Source: Entrophospora sp. SA101 (Eukaryota > Glomeromycota > Glomeromycetes > Entrophosporales > Entrophosporaceae). Taken from it: a stretch of DNA of 64,000 nucleotides. This document shows positions 44,005 to 58,760 of the stretch, one piece after another (the stretch's first letter is position 1; every line of letters starts with the position of its first letter). The stretch is taken from positions 3,958-67,957 of the forward strand of contig CAUDNR010001768.1 of assembly GCA_958430865.1 (NCBI GenBank). The letters run 5' to 3'. Position numbers and translations under genes: made by a program. The notes under the pieces are model-generated. The model did no database searches and had not been told where the DNA came from. It saw nothing but the letters and a program-made list of their open reading frames with translations.

Positions 44005-44704
44005 ATCACTGATGGAGAGGAACTGAAAGAAATGCTGAACGATTAAATAAGTCAGTTGTAAATTCTAGCAATAATGTAATTATGAGATACGTGAATTAAG
44101 ATGATACGAGTTTGTGATATGATAAATTTTCCGCTAGTGAGAGACTACGGAATTAATGAAGATGAAGATGAACTGAAGAATACAACTGAATGGTTGAATG
44201 AATCAATCAAAAATTCTTATAATAGTGAAATTAAGTTCAAAGGACGAAATGTAGAAATTAATAACTGATATAAATTTGAAATAACTTTTCTTTCTTATAC
44301 ACATCTCTATTATTATCATAAAATAATACCATCGATTCGCATTCAAAAATTTATATTCTTTTTTATCTTTTATCTTTTTAAACGAAAATCTTTATTGATT
44401 TGCGCTCGGACAAACAAAAAATAATGTTTACTGCATTTGTCACAATCGCATTCGTTAATTTAGTCACAGCGAGACTGAATATATTAATGATTGGTTTAAA
44501 AGAAGACACGATAGCAATAAAAAACGGGAATTCTTTTAAAAGAATAAATTTCATTTTATTAAAAATTATCCACCATTATAGTAAACTTCGTGTTACGTAC
44601 ACTCTATCCTTATTTTTTTAAAAAAAATTTCCATCCATTCATCCATCATCAATTCCGTAATTTCATTCGTATAGTACATGCATTCATTCATTTATTCATT
44701 CGTA

Positions 44705-46444
44705 TTATTTTTCCAACTTTGAATCACTGTTATTATTAGGATAAACTTTCCGACCCTTTAGATTTTTTTTCTGTGGATTATAAGAAGTGGCAATGCTTTT
44801 AGCATCAAAGAGATCTTTTGGTTGTTTTTCAAGTACTGGTAAATCAACACTACGTCGAAAATCTTCATTGTTTAATATTATTGTTTGTATTGTACCAATT
44901 ACTGTTGAGCTGATAAGATGTACTATTATTGCCTTTTTATTTTTCCACGATATTGATGATGAGTGGTTAATTAATTGATAATTAATGATAGTTAATATTT
45001 AATCAATCAGTCAATTAATTAATATAATAATAATTTAATAATAGTAATATTCAATCAACTAATAACAATCTTACTGAAGGCAATGTAATTCCAATTGGAA
45101 GTGAAACTAAAGTCAATGCACGGAAAAAATTGGCATATTTTAAATTTGGAGAACTAGCAGGTGCTGTCCTCAATCCAATCTTTTTTAGTAAATTAAATAA
45201 ATATTAGTTTTCTTTACATTAATTATTATTATTTTCAATATACACATATTATTATTACCTCCATCATTACAAAGAAACTTGCAGTAGCAAGGACAGGCAA
45301 AACGTAATAAGGATCAGGTGAAGATAAATCTTGAAACCATAAGATACCGCCAGTTTTAAGATCTGGTACGTCAGCTTTGGAAATATTTCTTAAAGCCAAA
45401 AAAAAACAAAGTAGCGTTGGTGCTTGAACAAGTGCAGTTAGTAGGCCTTTAAATGGACTAACATTATGTTTTTTATACAAATCAATAATTTCCATCTTTA
45501 ATTCTAATGATCTTGCTGGATTATTTGATTCTTTAGCAATTTTTAATTGGTCATTCAGTGCGTTGAATTCCGGTTGAATTTTCTGAAATTTTGCAACATG
45601 ACGTTGTGAACTGATTAAAAAAGGTAAAAATGCCATACGTAATAAAAATGTTGCTGCTACTATTGTTGAAAACCATGATAAACCTGATGTAACATGTAAT
45701 GTTTCTAGTAATCCTTCAATAAATCCTACTGGTGTAGAATTCACCAATCCCAATGCTTTCAGATCGCCAATTTTCATAGCTGTTTCAGTTAATACTGATA
45801 TATTATCTCCTGCAACAGTAGATGATGATGATAAATCGATATTATCAGTTAATGGTTCGAAAGCCTCGTATAAATCAGAATTGGGATTTGAATTGTCATT
45901 AATATTATTTGCAATATTTTGATTATTATTAGATTGTAAAGATGAATTTGTTGTAGAATAAAAACGAAATGATTTTATTATTTTAATTGATTTAATTGAT
46001 CGTTTTTTTGTAAAGAATTCATTCCTTATAATGCTACTATAGTTATTGTTACAAATGTTGTTGTTAATTGTGGAAGCAATAGCAGCAGTATTAGTAATGA
46101 TGTTGATATTATTGTTGACATTGTTATTGGTTCTAAAAGTAGAAAATCCTCGGCATCTGTATACTATTATATCCAGTAACAATTTGTTTTTCTGATAAAA
46201 TTATAATTATAAAGAAAACATGTCATTGTTAAAATCAAAAATTAATAATAAAAAACTCATTAAACCAAACCAAAAGTTTTAAAACCTTGTTAAAAAAATT
46301 GGTGAAAGTACTGTTAGTGTTGTTGATGTTGTTGTTGTTTAATCTTATTATGCTTATTTAATTAATTAAATAAATAAATAAGTAATAAACTTTGATGAAT
46401 AATTAATAATTTTTTACATACTTTTTTTTAACTTGACGAAACAT
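44705..46444 (-). CDS. OXA1: Mitochondrial inner-membrane insertase OXA1, right copy
   Basis: Exons 46444-46418, 46191-45259, 45179-45075 and 44932-44705, identical to the left copy and with the same inferred 27-nt first exon. 430 residues. Confidence 0.87.
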
Positions 46445-47517
46445 TTTTTATCAAAAAAAAAAGATTTTGAATTGCCGATCTCGAATTTTCAAAAACGCGC
46501 GTTAAAAAATAGATGTCAATATTCAAAAAAACGTCAATTGTGCATACAATATGTCAAGTATTGTCATACAAATGAACTGATTGAAACTATTAATGATATA
46601 TCCCTATGTGTACATTCCCTATTGATATCGATATTTTTAGTGATTTAGTTAAGGAAAAATGTAATATTTTAACACATCATGTACCATCTATCATATTTCC
46701 GAATCAAAAGTTTTAATATTCTCAAACTATTAGGAGATGAAAAAGGGTATTATATGAAGATTTTGGTCATTATTGAAATGATTATCAAAGATTTCATATA
46801 AATCACTTTTAGTTGTGTTGTTTATTCATGGGTAAATTTTTGAGGTCATGTTATAAAATTTGCTTATTCATTTTAGTAAAAACCTTGTTTAGCTATTATA
46901 AAAATTTTGAATTTATCTGTTACCTCTATATGTATTGCTCTAGATCTTACTCCAAAGCCATTGATGCTACATTATTATTACTACCAATAATGTCATAATA
47001 TTTCTTCTTCTATGTCACATCTTTCTCCGTTTCTTTATTATTTTCTTTAATTGATCTATTACTGAATTGCCTCCGATGCAAAAGCTTTTACCGACGAAAA
47101 ACAAATCCTAGAAGAAAAGAGTAAAAACAACGATTCCCTTTCTTCCTTCAAGTTATTCACAGATGCCAATTGCCATTTCACTAAATAAAAAATCCGGATT
47201 CAACCCGGTCTGTTTGTTTTTATTTTTGTTTTGATTTATATCATAGGGTTGGTTTTTGCATATTTTATAATGAAACAAGAAGCCAAGTCCATGCCCAATC
47301 AACAACCTGCAAAAAAGTTCTCTGTTGAAAGTAAGCATTTTTTTATTTTATAAAATAAAATTTTGTATGGTTTTTTACTTAAAAAAGTATGGATGATAAA
47401 AATGTATGAACTTAATTAAGCTATAACTGATATATAAATTAATTGCATGTAATTAAATACATTACATGTGATTACTGGATTATTAAAAAATTTTTTTGTG
47501 GACAGAAAAATTAAAAT

Positions 47518-49024
47518 ATGGAAAAAAGAGAATATACAATAAACATGAAGCAAGCTCTAGTGGTAACAAATTATCGATTGTTATTTTTTATCAGAAAATG
47601 ACTTAAATAAATAAAACTTTTCAATATATATAATATAAGGCTGGTGGTATAGCAGGAACAGCGGTTGACACAATATTATATCCATTAGACACGATTAAAA
47701 CAAGATTACAATCAAAATTGGGATTATACAAAGCAGGCAGTTTTCGTGGAATATATTCAGGAATAACTAGTGTAATAATTGGTAGTGCTCCTGGAGGTAT
47801 GATTATTATTATTATAATGACAAAATTTTAAGTTTTAATCCAATATTTTTATATTTTTATAAATAAATCTTTTATTGATTATAGCATCAGCGTTTTTTGT
47901 CACATATGAATTTTTAAAAAAAGGTTTAATAAATATGGAAGGAAATTCTAATAAATCTCATAATGATTATAAATTAAAATATTTACCATTAATTCATATG
48001 GTTGCTGCGTCAGGTGGTGAAATTGCAAGTATATTAATAATAACAATAATAACAATTACAATATTAATTCTTCTGATTAATGACCTCTTATAATAACATA
48101 ATGATAATGATATGATAAAATAAAAAGTCTGCATGCATTGTCCGAGTTCCAACAGAAGTCATTAAACAAAGAATGCAAACTAAACAATATCATTCAACAC
48201 TATTTGCTTTGAGATCTATATTTCAACAAGAAGGAATCCAAGGATTTTATCGCGGATACTTGAGCACTGTGTTTAGAGAAGTTAGTATTATATGCTATAT
48301 ATATATATATACACACTAATCAAATTAGAGAATATTAATAATAAGATATAGCAATAATAAAAATGATTAATTGCAGAATCAATGATATTGAAAATATGTG
48401 TATAGACGATGTATGGATTAAGTAAAAGGCTACAACTATACTTATATATATATACAATTTTATTTTATCATTTGATTATTTGATTGAAGAGATTTATATT
48501 TTCTATAAATTGTTAATTCCTCTATTTTCCCTCACATTCTCATTTCTATATTTATTTATTTTCTAGATACCATTCACCTGCATACAATTCCCACTATATG
48601 AATATTTAAAAGTTTTTACTGCACAAATTACAAACCGATCAAAAATTGAACCTTGGGAAGCTTCTATTTGTGGATCAATAGCTGGAGGTGTAGCAGCCGG
48701 ACTTACTACGCCTCTGGATGTAGTAAAGACTCGTGTGATGTTATCGGCAAAAGTAATTAAATTCATAATTCCTTCTTCCACTTATTATTATCAATAATAT
48801 TTATCATTAATTAATTATTGATTGATTGATAGAATCAAATTGTTCATAATTACTCTGGAGGAGTTGTTGATACATTCAATCGAATCATAAAAGAAGAAGG
48901 CGCAAGAAAATTGTTCTCTGGTATTGGTCCTCGTGTTTTGTGGATATCAATTGGTGGATGTATATTTTTAGGAGCTTACGAAAAAACAAAGAAAATATTA
49001 TGCGAAAATAATATTTTGGAATAA
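47518..49024 (+). CDS. Mitochondrial S-adenosylmethionine carrier, right copy
   Basis: Exons 47518-47562, 47640-47796, 47885-48024, 48128-48280, 48567-48752 and 48833-49024, 290 residues, identical to the left copy. The intron at 48025-48127 starts GCAAGT and ends AAAAAG, a GC-AG intron. Any GT donor nearby would put exon 4 out of frame and run into a stop. Confidence 0.88.
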
Positions 49025-49097
49025 TTATAATAATAAAAAAATAAAATAAAAAGAGATAAAATTTGGTTTTATATAAATGATGTGAAATTGAAAAGAA

Positions 49098-49308
49098 AGC
49101 TTTTTAATGAGAATTTATAAAGCCTTGACCCTTATTCAGAAACTGCCATTGCTATTGCTGATGCATCAAGATTGCTCATCCATCTTTACCGCCTTCTCGA
49201 GAACCCGCACCTACACAAACCATCAATATATACTGGATAACACTTCTTCAGCACATTCAATAACGAAAAGATCCAATGGGAGTCTCTTCTAGTCAGGGAA
49301 ATTTAACG
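49098..49308 (+). repeat. Diverged TAIAIA-type repeat, right copy of 21905-22115
   Basis: Mirror copy. Compare with the complementary-strand copy at 56013-56260. Confidence 0.55.
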
Positions 49309-49880
49309 AAATAATTGGCCATTCATTATATAATGTTTTCCACTTGTTAATTTTCCAAATACAATTACAACAACTTTATTGATATTCTTAGTTGCGTTGT
49401 TGCTATTTTGTTGTATATTAAATATTTTCAAAGGAAAAAAACTAGCTCTTTTCTCTCCTTTGTTAACAAATATTGCACCATGTGTTTTCGTTTGATTATA
49501 TAATTTAATTTTTAGTTGTCTTTTTGAATTGCTTTATAAAGTCACCCAATAATCCTCTCCATCTTGAAAGAGTTTAGCAGTATAAATGATCTGGTAAATT
49601 ATAATTTAACTAATAAATAAAATCGTTATTAACATTTGTTAACCTTGAAACATTTAATTAATTCTAATACAGCTTTGAGTTTATTGGCTTGTTAAAAGCT
49701 AATTTCTATTTCTACATCTCTCGATTTAGCTTGTTTGTTGTATCTATATAGTAAGTACTTTAGGAAGTGTTGGTGTGAAATGTTTGTTGAGGAAAATCCT
49801 TAACCGCAGTTAATATATTCGTCACGCCGTTGCAATTAATAAAATTAACACTTACTTATTATATACATAACTAGTGAGTG

Positions 49881-50624
49881 ATGATAGTAAATTTAAAGCA
49901 AAAATGTCCTAATAGTAAAAATGTTTTAATAAAAACATTTTATCATCAATTTAAAACAAATTCGTTATTAAGAGGAAGAATAAAAATACCAAGAATTGAT
50001 GATGAAATTTCATCAGAATCAATAAAATATATTGATGAATTTGGTAAATTTGTTGGTGATAAATCATTAAAATCAATTTTATCATCTTTTGATAGATCTA
50101 AATATTATTTGATTGAAGTTAGCAACAACATAAACAATACCAATAATAAATTATCAGACGTTAATAATAATAACTACAATAAGTCATCAACATCATCGTC
50201 TTATTCACCAATTTGTAAATTGATTGATAAAAAATCATTCAATAAGAAATATTTTAACGAAAATCAAAATTTAAGTAATGGCAACAACAACAATAAAGTT
50301 TATAAAGAATTAAAGGTTAGTTGGAAAGTTAGAGAGGAAGTTCTATCAGACACAATTGATAAAGCAACCGAGTTTTTAAAAGAAGGCTATGACTTGAATA
50401 TTGTTATAAGTCACAGTAGAAGTGTGAATAGTAGTAAATTGGTTGATGTCAGCGGTGTGATAGAAAAAATTACAAATGGTATAAAAGATTACGCTAAAGT
50501 TGATGAAAAATCAGTTGAATGGACAGGTGGATCCGTCATTTTAAAGATGGAAAATAAAATTGCACGCCATGTAGATAGTGGCAAAAATAAAGGTGATATT
50601 GGGGATGAAGATGTTGGAATCTAA
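49881..50624 (+). CDS. Mitochondrial translation initiation factor IF-3, right copy
   Basis: Identical to the left copy, 247 residues. The ATG at 49881 is preceded in frame by GTG at 49878, which I do not use as start. Confidence 0.8.
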   Translation: MIVNLKQKCPNSKNVLIKTFYHQFKTNSLLRGRIKIPRIDDEISSESIKYIDEFGKFVGDKSLKSILSSFDRSKYYLIEVSNNINNTNNKLSDVNNNNYNKSSTSSSYSPICKLIDKKSFNKKYFNENQNLSNGNNNNKVYKELKVSWKVREEVLSDTIDKATEFLKEGYDLNIVISHSRSVNSSKLVDVSGVIEKITNGIKDYAKVDEKSVEWTGGSVILKMENKIARHVDSGKNKGDIGDEDVGI

Positions 50625-52667
50625 ATCCTATTAAAATAATTAAACTGATTAATCAATTCCAGTTAAAAGCATTCATTATAACACTTTAACATTATAAAAT
50701 TTGATAACCGAATAAATTAATGATTTTATGCATCATTGCTACTAAAAAAAATATATATATTATTAGATAATTATTATGATATTGAATCATTTATCTCAAC
50801 TCTGATGCTTTTAGCAACTTTTTAGAAGTAGTTGTTGGTATTCTTCTCATTACCATTTTCAAGATCTTCAGCTGCTACTAGATGATAGGCCTGTTTATTA
50901 TGGATTTTATTATCACACAAATTCAAAAAATATTCTACATGATACAAATAGAAATGTTATTGAATTACACACCGTCATGAGAATACATACAAAGATGAAT
51001 CACAAATATGTGAGATGTTAACATACGTTTATATGTATATAATGTCTTAACTACTTATTTATTAACACTAGTATAAGAATGAAGTCTTGGCTTTTATGCG
51101 ATCTAAGTAACATCTCTTTCCTTATTTTTCTTTTTCTGGTTAAAATCAACAAATCTTTTAAGCATGTCATTTGGATCAACTGGAGCTGGTGAATTATGTG
51201 AATTTGACAAGAACAGATATTTCTCAAATACTTTGTTACATAAGTAGTTAACATTTTAACATTACCAAAACCAATTAAAGATGTTACAGATATTTTTTCT
51301 AAAATTTTTAATTCATATTTGAAATTTTCTAAACATGATTATAATGTCTTATTTCCTTTGAATTGGTGGATGTGGAATCATTTTCAAAATTTTCATATAC
51401 TGCAATTTTTTGTTATCTTTAATCCAATAAGCAAATGTATATATTTCCTTCCTTGTTAAATAGAATAACCAAGAAGTAATGGAATCCATACCTTGTCTTC
51501 TCCATTTACCGGATCAGGATCCATGTCTTTTGGGGGTTTAACCATAAACTATTAAATCATTATGCATTCCATTACATTCAATTGACATGAATAAAAGTAC
51601 TTTTGAGTTTGTCGAGAGAAAATCTATAATGTTCATTATCTTCTACTAATGATTGAAACCACCAAATTTACATTTTGAAGACTACATCAAAATTTTTTTA
51701 ACAAATCTTTATTAATTCTTACTATATAAATGTGTATTTTATTATTAAATAAATATTGTTTGCTGTGGGATGAGTATATGTTACCAGGGATGAGTTTCTC
51801 CAATTTTTATTCCCCAAAGGATTTTAAAAGAAAAAAATACTTTCAGTGGTTGCTTACTATACACCAGAATACGTATATGATTGCCTGAACGCATCTCACG
51901 TAATTTTACCTTTAGAAAATTGAGCAGGGTTCAACAAGGATGTCACTATTACTATTGGTTAAATTTATGAATTTCAAGGGAGGACAGTTTGATATCTTGG
52001 CGTGCAACATTCCTGTTGAACCTATCATGAAATAAATAGTAATGGATAAAAAATCATTTAAAGGGCTATCTGTGAGATAACAACTCCATAAAAAGAGGAC
52101 CAATTCAAAATAATTCGGTGAATTATCCAAAAGAGTCATAATTTGACTTTTAGTCGAGAATCCTAATATTTATATGGCATATCATTGATAGCCGTAGAAT
52201 GTAATTTCTTTGATAAAATTTTTAGCACGCAATACTTTGGCCATACCATATGCAAGCAATTAACGATAAAGGTGCAAAAGATTCCTTTATAAATAGATAG
52301 TTTTATTAAGCCATTATGAGAGTTTTAACTCTCTTTCAATATCAAGCGAATCTAATTATGGAAAATTCAATGTCAAATACAATTTTATACTATATACTTG
52401 ATTCGACTATCATTTTAGATATACTGATACTGCTGACCAATCGCATTTATGCAATTTATTATCTAATCAAGCGAATCATGAATCACGCGTAACAGTGTCA
52501 CATAGCAATTTACTATCTATGAAACACGCGTGATTAGAACTTTAAGATTAAATGAAAATTCTCCTCCAACATAAGTGTAACATGTACTATTTCCATTAAC
52601 TCGTACCCATTCATCATCGTATATTAATGTGGTCAAAGTTTTTTCTTCAATTCCAAAATAAATAAAA

Positions 52668-54374
52668 ATGTCAACTTTTACATTACCGATAATTGATATT
52701 TCTTCATTTACGACAACAACAAAAAAAACTCAAGAAGTTGATGAATTAAAATTAAAAACAGCCAAAGAAATTCATGAAGCATGTATGAAAACCGGATTTT
52801 TTTATATCAAAGGTCATAATGTACCGAAAGAAATATGTGATAATGTTTTGAACTTGGGTAGAGAATTCTTTAAATTATCACAGGAAGAAAAAAATAAACT
52901 TAGTATTTCTAATGAAGACTATAGGTAATTTGCAAAAGTAATAAAAGTAATAAATATTATTATATAAAAATAATTAAATTACTTATAATAATAATAATCA
53001 AACAATATAGAGGTTATCAAAGACTTGGAGAAAACGTTACAAGATATCAAAAAGATTGGCACGAAGTAAAGCATTTATTTATTTTATCTTATCTTTGACA
53101 TATCTAATAATTAATAAATAAAATTTTATGTAGGCACTTGATTATTACAAACCTATTCCACCTACTCACCCATTAGTAATAGGCAATTTGCCATTGAAAG
53201 GTGAAAATAGATGGCCAGAACACCCATCAGAATTTCGTAAAGTATTTGAGGAATATATAGAATATATGAAAGATTTAGGGGCCAAAGTCATGAGTGCAAT
53301 TGCTTTAGGATTAGGTCTAGAAGAAAATTATTTTGTAGAATATTTAGATGATTCATTTTGGTAATTAATTTTGTATTAGAATTAATGAATTGTGATTTTG
53401 GAAAAATAAAATAATATTATTGAGATTTATTGATTGATTGATTTAGGGTGATGAGAATTATCGGATATCCATCTCTTAGGAGTTCAAGAGGCACGGATAG
53501 AGTAGGATTTAGTTGTGGCGAGCATACTGGTATAATTATTATTTTTATCATAATTACTATATTGATAATTATGATTTATTAATTCATATTATATTTATAG
53601 ATTATGGGTAAATTAAATTATTTCTCTGGTATAATTTTTAGTTTTAATATTATTAATAATTCATTATTTTTATTATTGTTGTTTGTAAAGTTGTCTAACC
53701 TTTTTAAACCAGGTAAAAAAATTTTTTATTACAAAAATATCAAATTATATGATTATTATTTATTAATTGATTTGATTGATTAGGATAATATTAAAGGAGC
53801 ATTGGAAGTTAGAACAAAAAATGGAGATTGGATCCAAGCTGATCCTATACCAGATGCATTTGTAGTAAATATTGGTGATATGCTAAATGTAAGTAATCTG
53901 CTTTTTAATAATCATTAAAATTTAATTGAAAATCGATAATTAATTAATAGTTATAAAAAAATAGATTTGGACAAATAACTTATATCAAAGCACTTTACAT
54001 AGAGTAATTCATAAAAGTGATGATTATCGAGTTTCGTAAGTTGTAACTAATTTAATGTAATGATGATAATCACTATTATTATATTTACTATTACTATTAG
54101 CCTTACTATTACCATTAACAATATTTTATTTATAGAGTTCCTTTTTTTTATGAACCAAATTTTGATGCAAAGATTAATCCAATTGAACAATGTCTTAAAA
54201 TCGATCCAATTAAACATTACGATTCAGTAATATATGGCGAACATCTAATCAAGAAGGTAAAATTATATATAAGTCAAAATTATAAAGTAAATTATTTACT
54301 AATAACACAAATTTTTATTAAAAATTAATTAATTCCTCTTTTTTTAGGTGACTGTGAATTTTGAAGTCGCTTGA
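52668..54374 (+). CDS. 2-oxoglutarate/Fe(II)-dependent oxygenase, right copy
   Basis: Exons 52668-52924, 53011-53065, 53134-53360, 53447-53529, 53601-53607, 53691-53712, 53784-53888, 53965-54035, 54136-54256 and 54348-54374. Identical to the left copy, 324 residues, ending in TGA. The 7-nt exon 5 and the 22-nt exon 6 together restore GEHTDYG followed by CLTFLNQ. Confidence 0.85.
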
Positions 54375-54876
54375 AATTATTATTTATTTCAAAATATCTT
54401 TTCTAGATTATATTTATTAATCATCACGTCATATCAGATGGATGAAAATTTATTTCTAAAATTAAAAAAGATTTAAATGATAACATGTAACCTTTTCATG
54501 AATATAATTAACCGAATTTTGGTTATAACTGTTATTATAGAACTTGCTGAATTTCTTTCTAGATGAGATCTGTTTGATGCTTAAAGTAAATGGATGTGTG
54601 TGATGGAAGACAAAAATTCTAGATTTTTTAGTAATTATATCATTGTTTTCATCTTGCAGCCTCTTGATGATTATATCTTTCACCCATCCATTTCTAAATG
54701 ACCAATTTCAACTAATGCTCACCATAAAATTATCCGACCAATTATGCATTTGGTCAAAAAAATAACGTGATTATGAATCATTTTAAGCCACGTGAGAAAA
54801 AAATTACCAACTATTTATCAAATGACAAGCATAACTTTAAATTTTATTTCTAAAATAAAATAATTAATTTTAAACA

Positions 54877-55786
54877 ATGGATCCTTCATCTCCAACTATT
54901 AAAAACTTTGATGCAATATCAAGACTCCAAATGAAAGAGCAAACAATTGATGAAATTTATGGTATTCCTGAAAATTTTCTTGAAATTGAAGTGCGGAATC
55001 CTCAAACGCATGGTATTTTTTTGAAAAGTTACAGAATTTTAGAAAATCATGATACAGTAACTCAATTATATAATTATATTTATATTATCTAAAAAAATAG
55101 GTTTTGGTCGTAAAATGTATACTGATTATGAAATTGTTTGTCGGGTCAATAACAGTTATTATATTATATTATAATGTTCAAATTATATATATATATTGGG
55201 AATAATTATATAATATGATCTTAATAATTATTTCTATATCATATACAATATATATATATCAATATATATATCATTCGCTTTCATTAATTAGACAAATCTT
55301 CCTACGTTTAAATTAAAACAATCATCTGTAAGAAGAAGATACAGTGATTTTGAATGGTTTCGTGATGTCCTTGAAAGAGAATCATCTCGAGTTAATATTC
55401 CATCGTTACCAGGAAAAGTCTTCACTAATCGTTTTTCAGATGATATTATTGAACATCGTAGAGAAGGATTGGAAAGATTTTTACAAATGTATTTATTTAT
55501 TTACTAGAACAAGTTTTTCTTATTTTTGAAACCTGATTTGTTTTGCTTGTAGCTCTAATTCCCTAGACTTAAAAAGTAAATTAATGATTATGATTTGAGA
55601 TTTTTATTAGAAGCTCGAGTGACTTACATCAGGGTCAAAAAAAATCAAGTCATTGACTTATTGATTAATTTTTTATTTTAATTTATTATTAGTGTCGCTG
55701 GTCATCCTCTTTTGCAAACTGGAAGTAAAGTATTATCAGCTTTTATTCAAGATCCTAATTTTAGTCAGGAGAACTATAGTTACTAA
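54877..55786 (+). CDS. SNX3: Sorting nexin-3 homologue, right copy
   Basis: Exons 54877-55012, 55101-55144, 55292-55488 and 55693-55786, 156 residues, identical to the left copy. Confidence 0.9.
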
Positions 55787-56012
55787 TAATGATAATTATT
55801 TCCTCTTGATAATAATAATATAACTTATAAATATCTACATAAATACATAATAATTTATAGTATTTATTTATTATTTTGTACACACATTCCTAAAGTTTTT
55901 TCTTTATTATTTTATATATTGGTGGTGATGATGATTCAAGGAGAAATATTAAAATGGTTTTTTTATGTATTAATATATTAATCTGATTATATTTACCTAT
56001 TAACATTATATT

Positions 56013-57523
56013 AATTAACAAATGGAACTCATATAATGAATATCCAGTAAAATCTCCTTGGCCAGGAGAGACTCTTGTTGGACCTTTTTGGTGTTGAGAG
56101 TGTGTTGTTGAATGTCTAGTATAAATTGACTGGCACTCATGGTTGGTGTAGGTGTGTTAGTTTTTGAAGCTGAGATCAGTCTGGATGCACCAGCAATAGC
56201 AATGGCAGTTGCTGAATGAAAATCCCGAGGCTTTGTAGTGTAGCCATACTTGAATGAAATGAATAATGGATCGATATGCTCAGCAGCATCACATACTTAC
56301 ACAAGTCTGTGAGGAATGATATCCACATCTTTGAGCATGGCCTTTTATATGATAATCAATTCCTATGCCAGCTATTCCAATTGGTACATTTGGTGTAGGT
56401 GATGATATAGATGATGATTTATCTCAAGCTTTTTCTGGTATGTTCACTTATATGATTTCTATCTACAGCACCAAGCATTGTACATGTTCTCTTTGTTTAT
56501 TGCATCAATTCTTCAACTGAAACTTGGAACATTCAAAGTTCTTCGGATCTTGGCAAGCTCTTGATAGATGCTATGAGCTGCATCAATTTCTGACATGATC
56601 TGAGCTGCTTTATTGGAATTCTCCTTTTATGCAAGATCCTGAATCACTCACAGGCCTTCTTCTTATTCTCCAATTTTTTAAGAGAATTCTCTCAATGTTT
56701 TATTAGTTTTTGGGTATGTTGATATAGGAGCTGTAATTTTAAAGAATGTAGAAGTTTGATTTCATCAAGACAAGGAGGAGATGATATGATGTGTGTTGAC
56801 TCTCTTCATCAATATACATACTCAGTACCACTGTCATCTTTAATCACAAAGGAAGGTTAACATGTGATTCAATCTCAGTAAAAGTCTAACCACATGCCTA
56901 GCTCATCTTGCACTAAAACCACTTGTCTATTCTTTCCTCAGCAATTGGTGACAAGGTTAAAGATATCCAAAATGTTCAACAGTAGAGTGTGACCATATTG
57001 AAATGGTAAATCTTTGGTTGTGACTTCTGTATAGATTTCTTTTTCTTTGTCTTAACACTTTTGAGAATATTATTACAATAACTTTTTTGTTTATATAACT
57101 GCCTAAGGAATGTTTCTTTTAGCATAATATTCTCTCACATCTCTCTTAATTCTTTACAAGCAACGTTCAAACTCTGGTAAGCATTCTTCTGTTTAACTGT
57201 GCCATTGGTTTTAGGATTCTTTACTTCCCAATCATCTTGATCCAGTGTCGGCAAATCTGTCCAAATGTCCAAATTGTCCAAATTGTGTCCAATATCTGGA
57301 TCCAAATGTCTAATTAGTATTTGGAATTGGACATGATGTAACAAAGTCACATTGGCATATTTGGACAGTCCAATGTGTCCAAATTATTATATTAGGTAAT
57401 TTGGACACAAACTGGATGCTTGCTGTTCTATCCAATGATTATGTTTAAAAGATGCATCATTCAAAATTCTTCCAGAAGGAGCCTTTCTATTTGGATCCAA
57501 CCATTTGAAAAGGGACTTTACTT
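56013..57523 (-). pseudogene. Decayed transposable-element gene, right copy
   Basis: Mirror copy of 13690-15200 with the same disablements, which argues that decay preceded the duplication. The TTGGACA-type cluster is mirrored at 57253-57923. Confidence 0.35.
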
Positions 57524-58760
57524 CTTCACTTGAAAGCCAGACCATTAGATAGAGTTATATGAAGCAAATGATTCTTCAGATTTTGTAGGAGTATGTAGCA
57601 TAAATTCTCAATATCATATTTATTAGTATTATTGCTTTGAAAAGAATCCAAAGTCAAATTTATGATGTTTTTATTTAGCAATGTTGATGATGGTGTTGAC
57701 ATTGATGTGGATGTATCAGATATATTGTTATTACCTGAGATAAAAAAACAAAACAAAAAATCATTAATCAAAGAATGAGGTTATTTTTCATTGTTCTAAT
57801 TCCAAATAAACATTATATTTTATATCATGTTAGAATTTAGAATTTTCAAATGTCCAAATAGCTACTGCGCCAATTGGACAAATTGGACAAGACAAATCCA
57901 ATTGAAAATTAATTGGACATATAAAAATGCTAACACTGTCTTGATCATTTATCAACTGATCATTGTCTTCTGCAATATCCATATTATATAATATGAAACC
58001 AAAATAATTTTGACTGTTTGCAGATCTGGTCGATAAGATCAAAGTTGATTTTTACTATTACTATGTAATTGTTTTCAAGTTGACTTAGATTTTCAATTTC
58101 ATACCTTCCAAGTAATTCGCACTTCAAGTGAAGAAATAATCAAGAATTCAAGACTGGGAGGTTTTTTTTGCAGTTTTGTTTGCTAATTGATAACAGAGTT
58201 TGCAGATCATACAATTTATTGGAGGTATTTTTTTTCTATTTTCTTTTCTTTAGACTAGCTTCTTGTTTAGGAGCAGAGTCAAAGGAGAATTTGCAAGAGA
58301 TGATTTTTTATAAGTATGGCCTTTCCACATATTTTTAATTGAAATGACATAACGATCAATTCATATATGATTCATATGAGGATGGTAGCATTAAGCAGTA
58401 GATTTGGTAATTATTGGCAGATTTTTGATTTTTGATAATTACCAAATTTGGTTGGCACCGCACACTTGGGACCTCAATTAGAAATTTCCGGTCCTATTCA
58501 CATTAATTAACAAAAGAAATTAACTCTGTTCTTTTAAAATAATAAATTAAATAAAATTTTATTTTATTTTTCAGCCTTGGTTTCAAGGAAATCATGATAT
58601 ATATTAATGTGTAAAGAGAAAAAACTTTATCAAAAAAAAAATATTAATGGAAGAAAAAAATATTTACAGTAATTATATATTTTTAAACCTGCAGATCCTT
58701 AATAATTAATCATGTATTTTTTTAAATAAAAATTATCAAATCATTCATATGTATATCTAT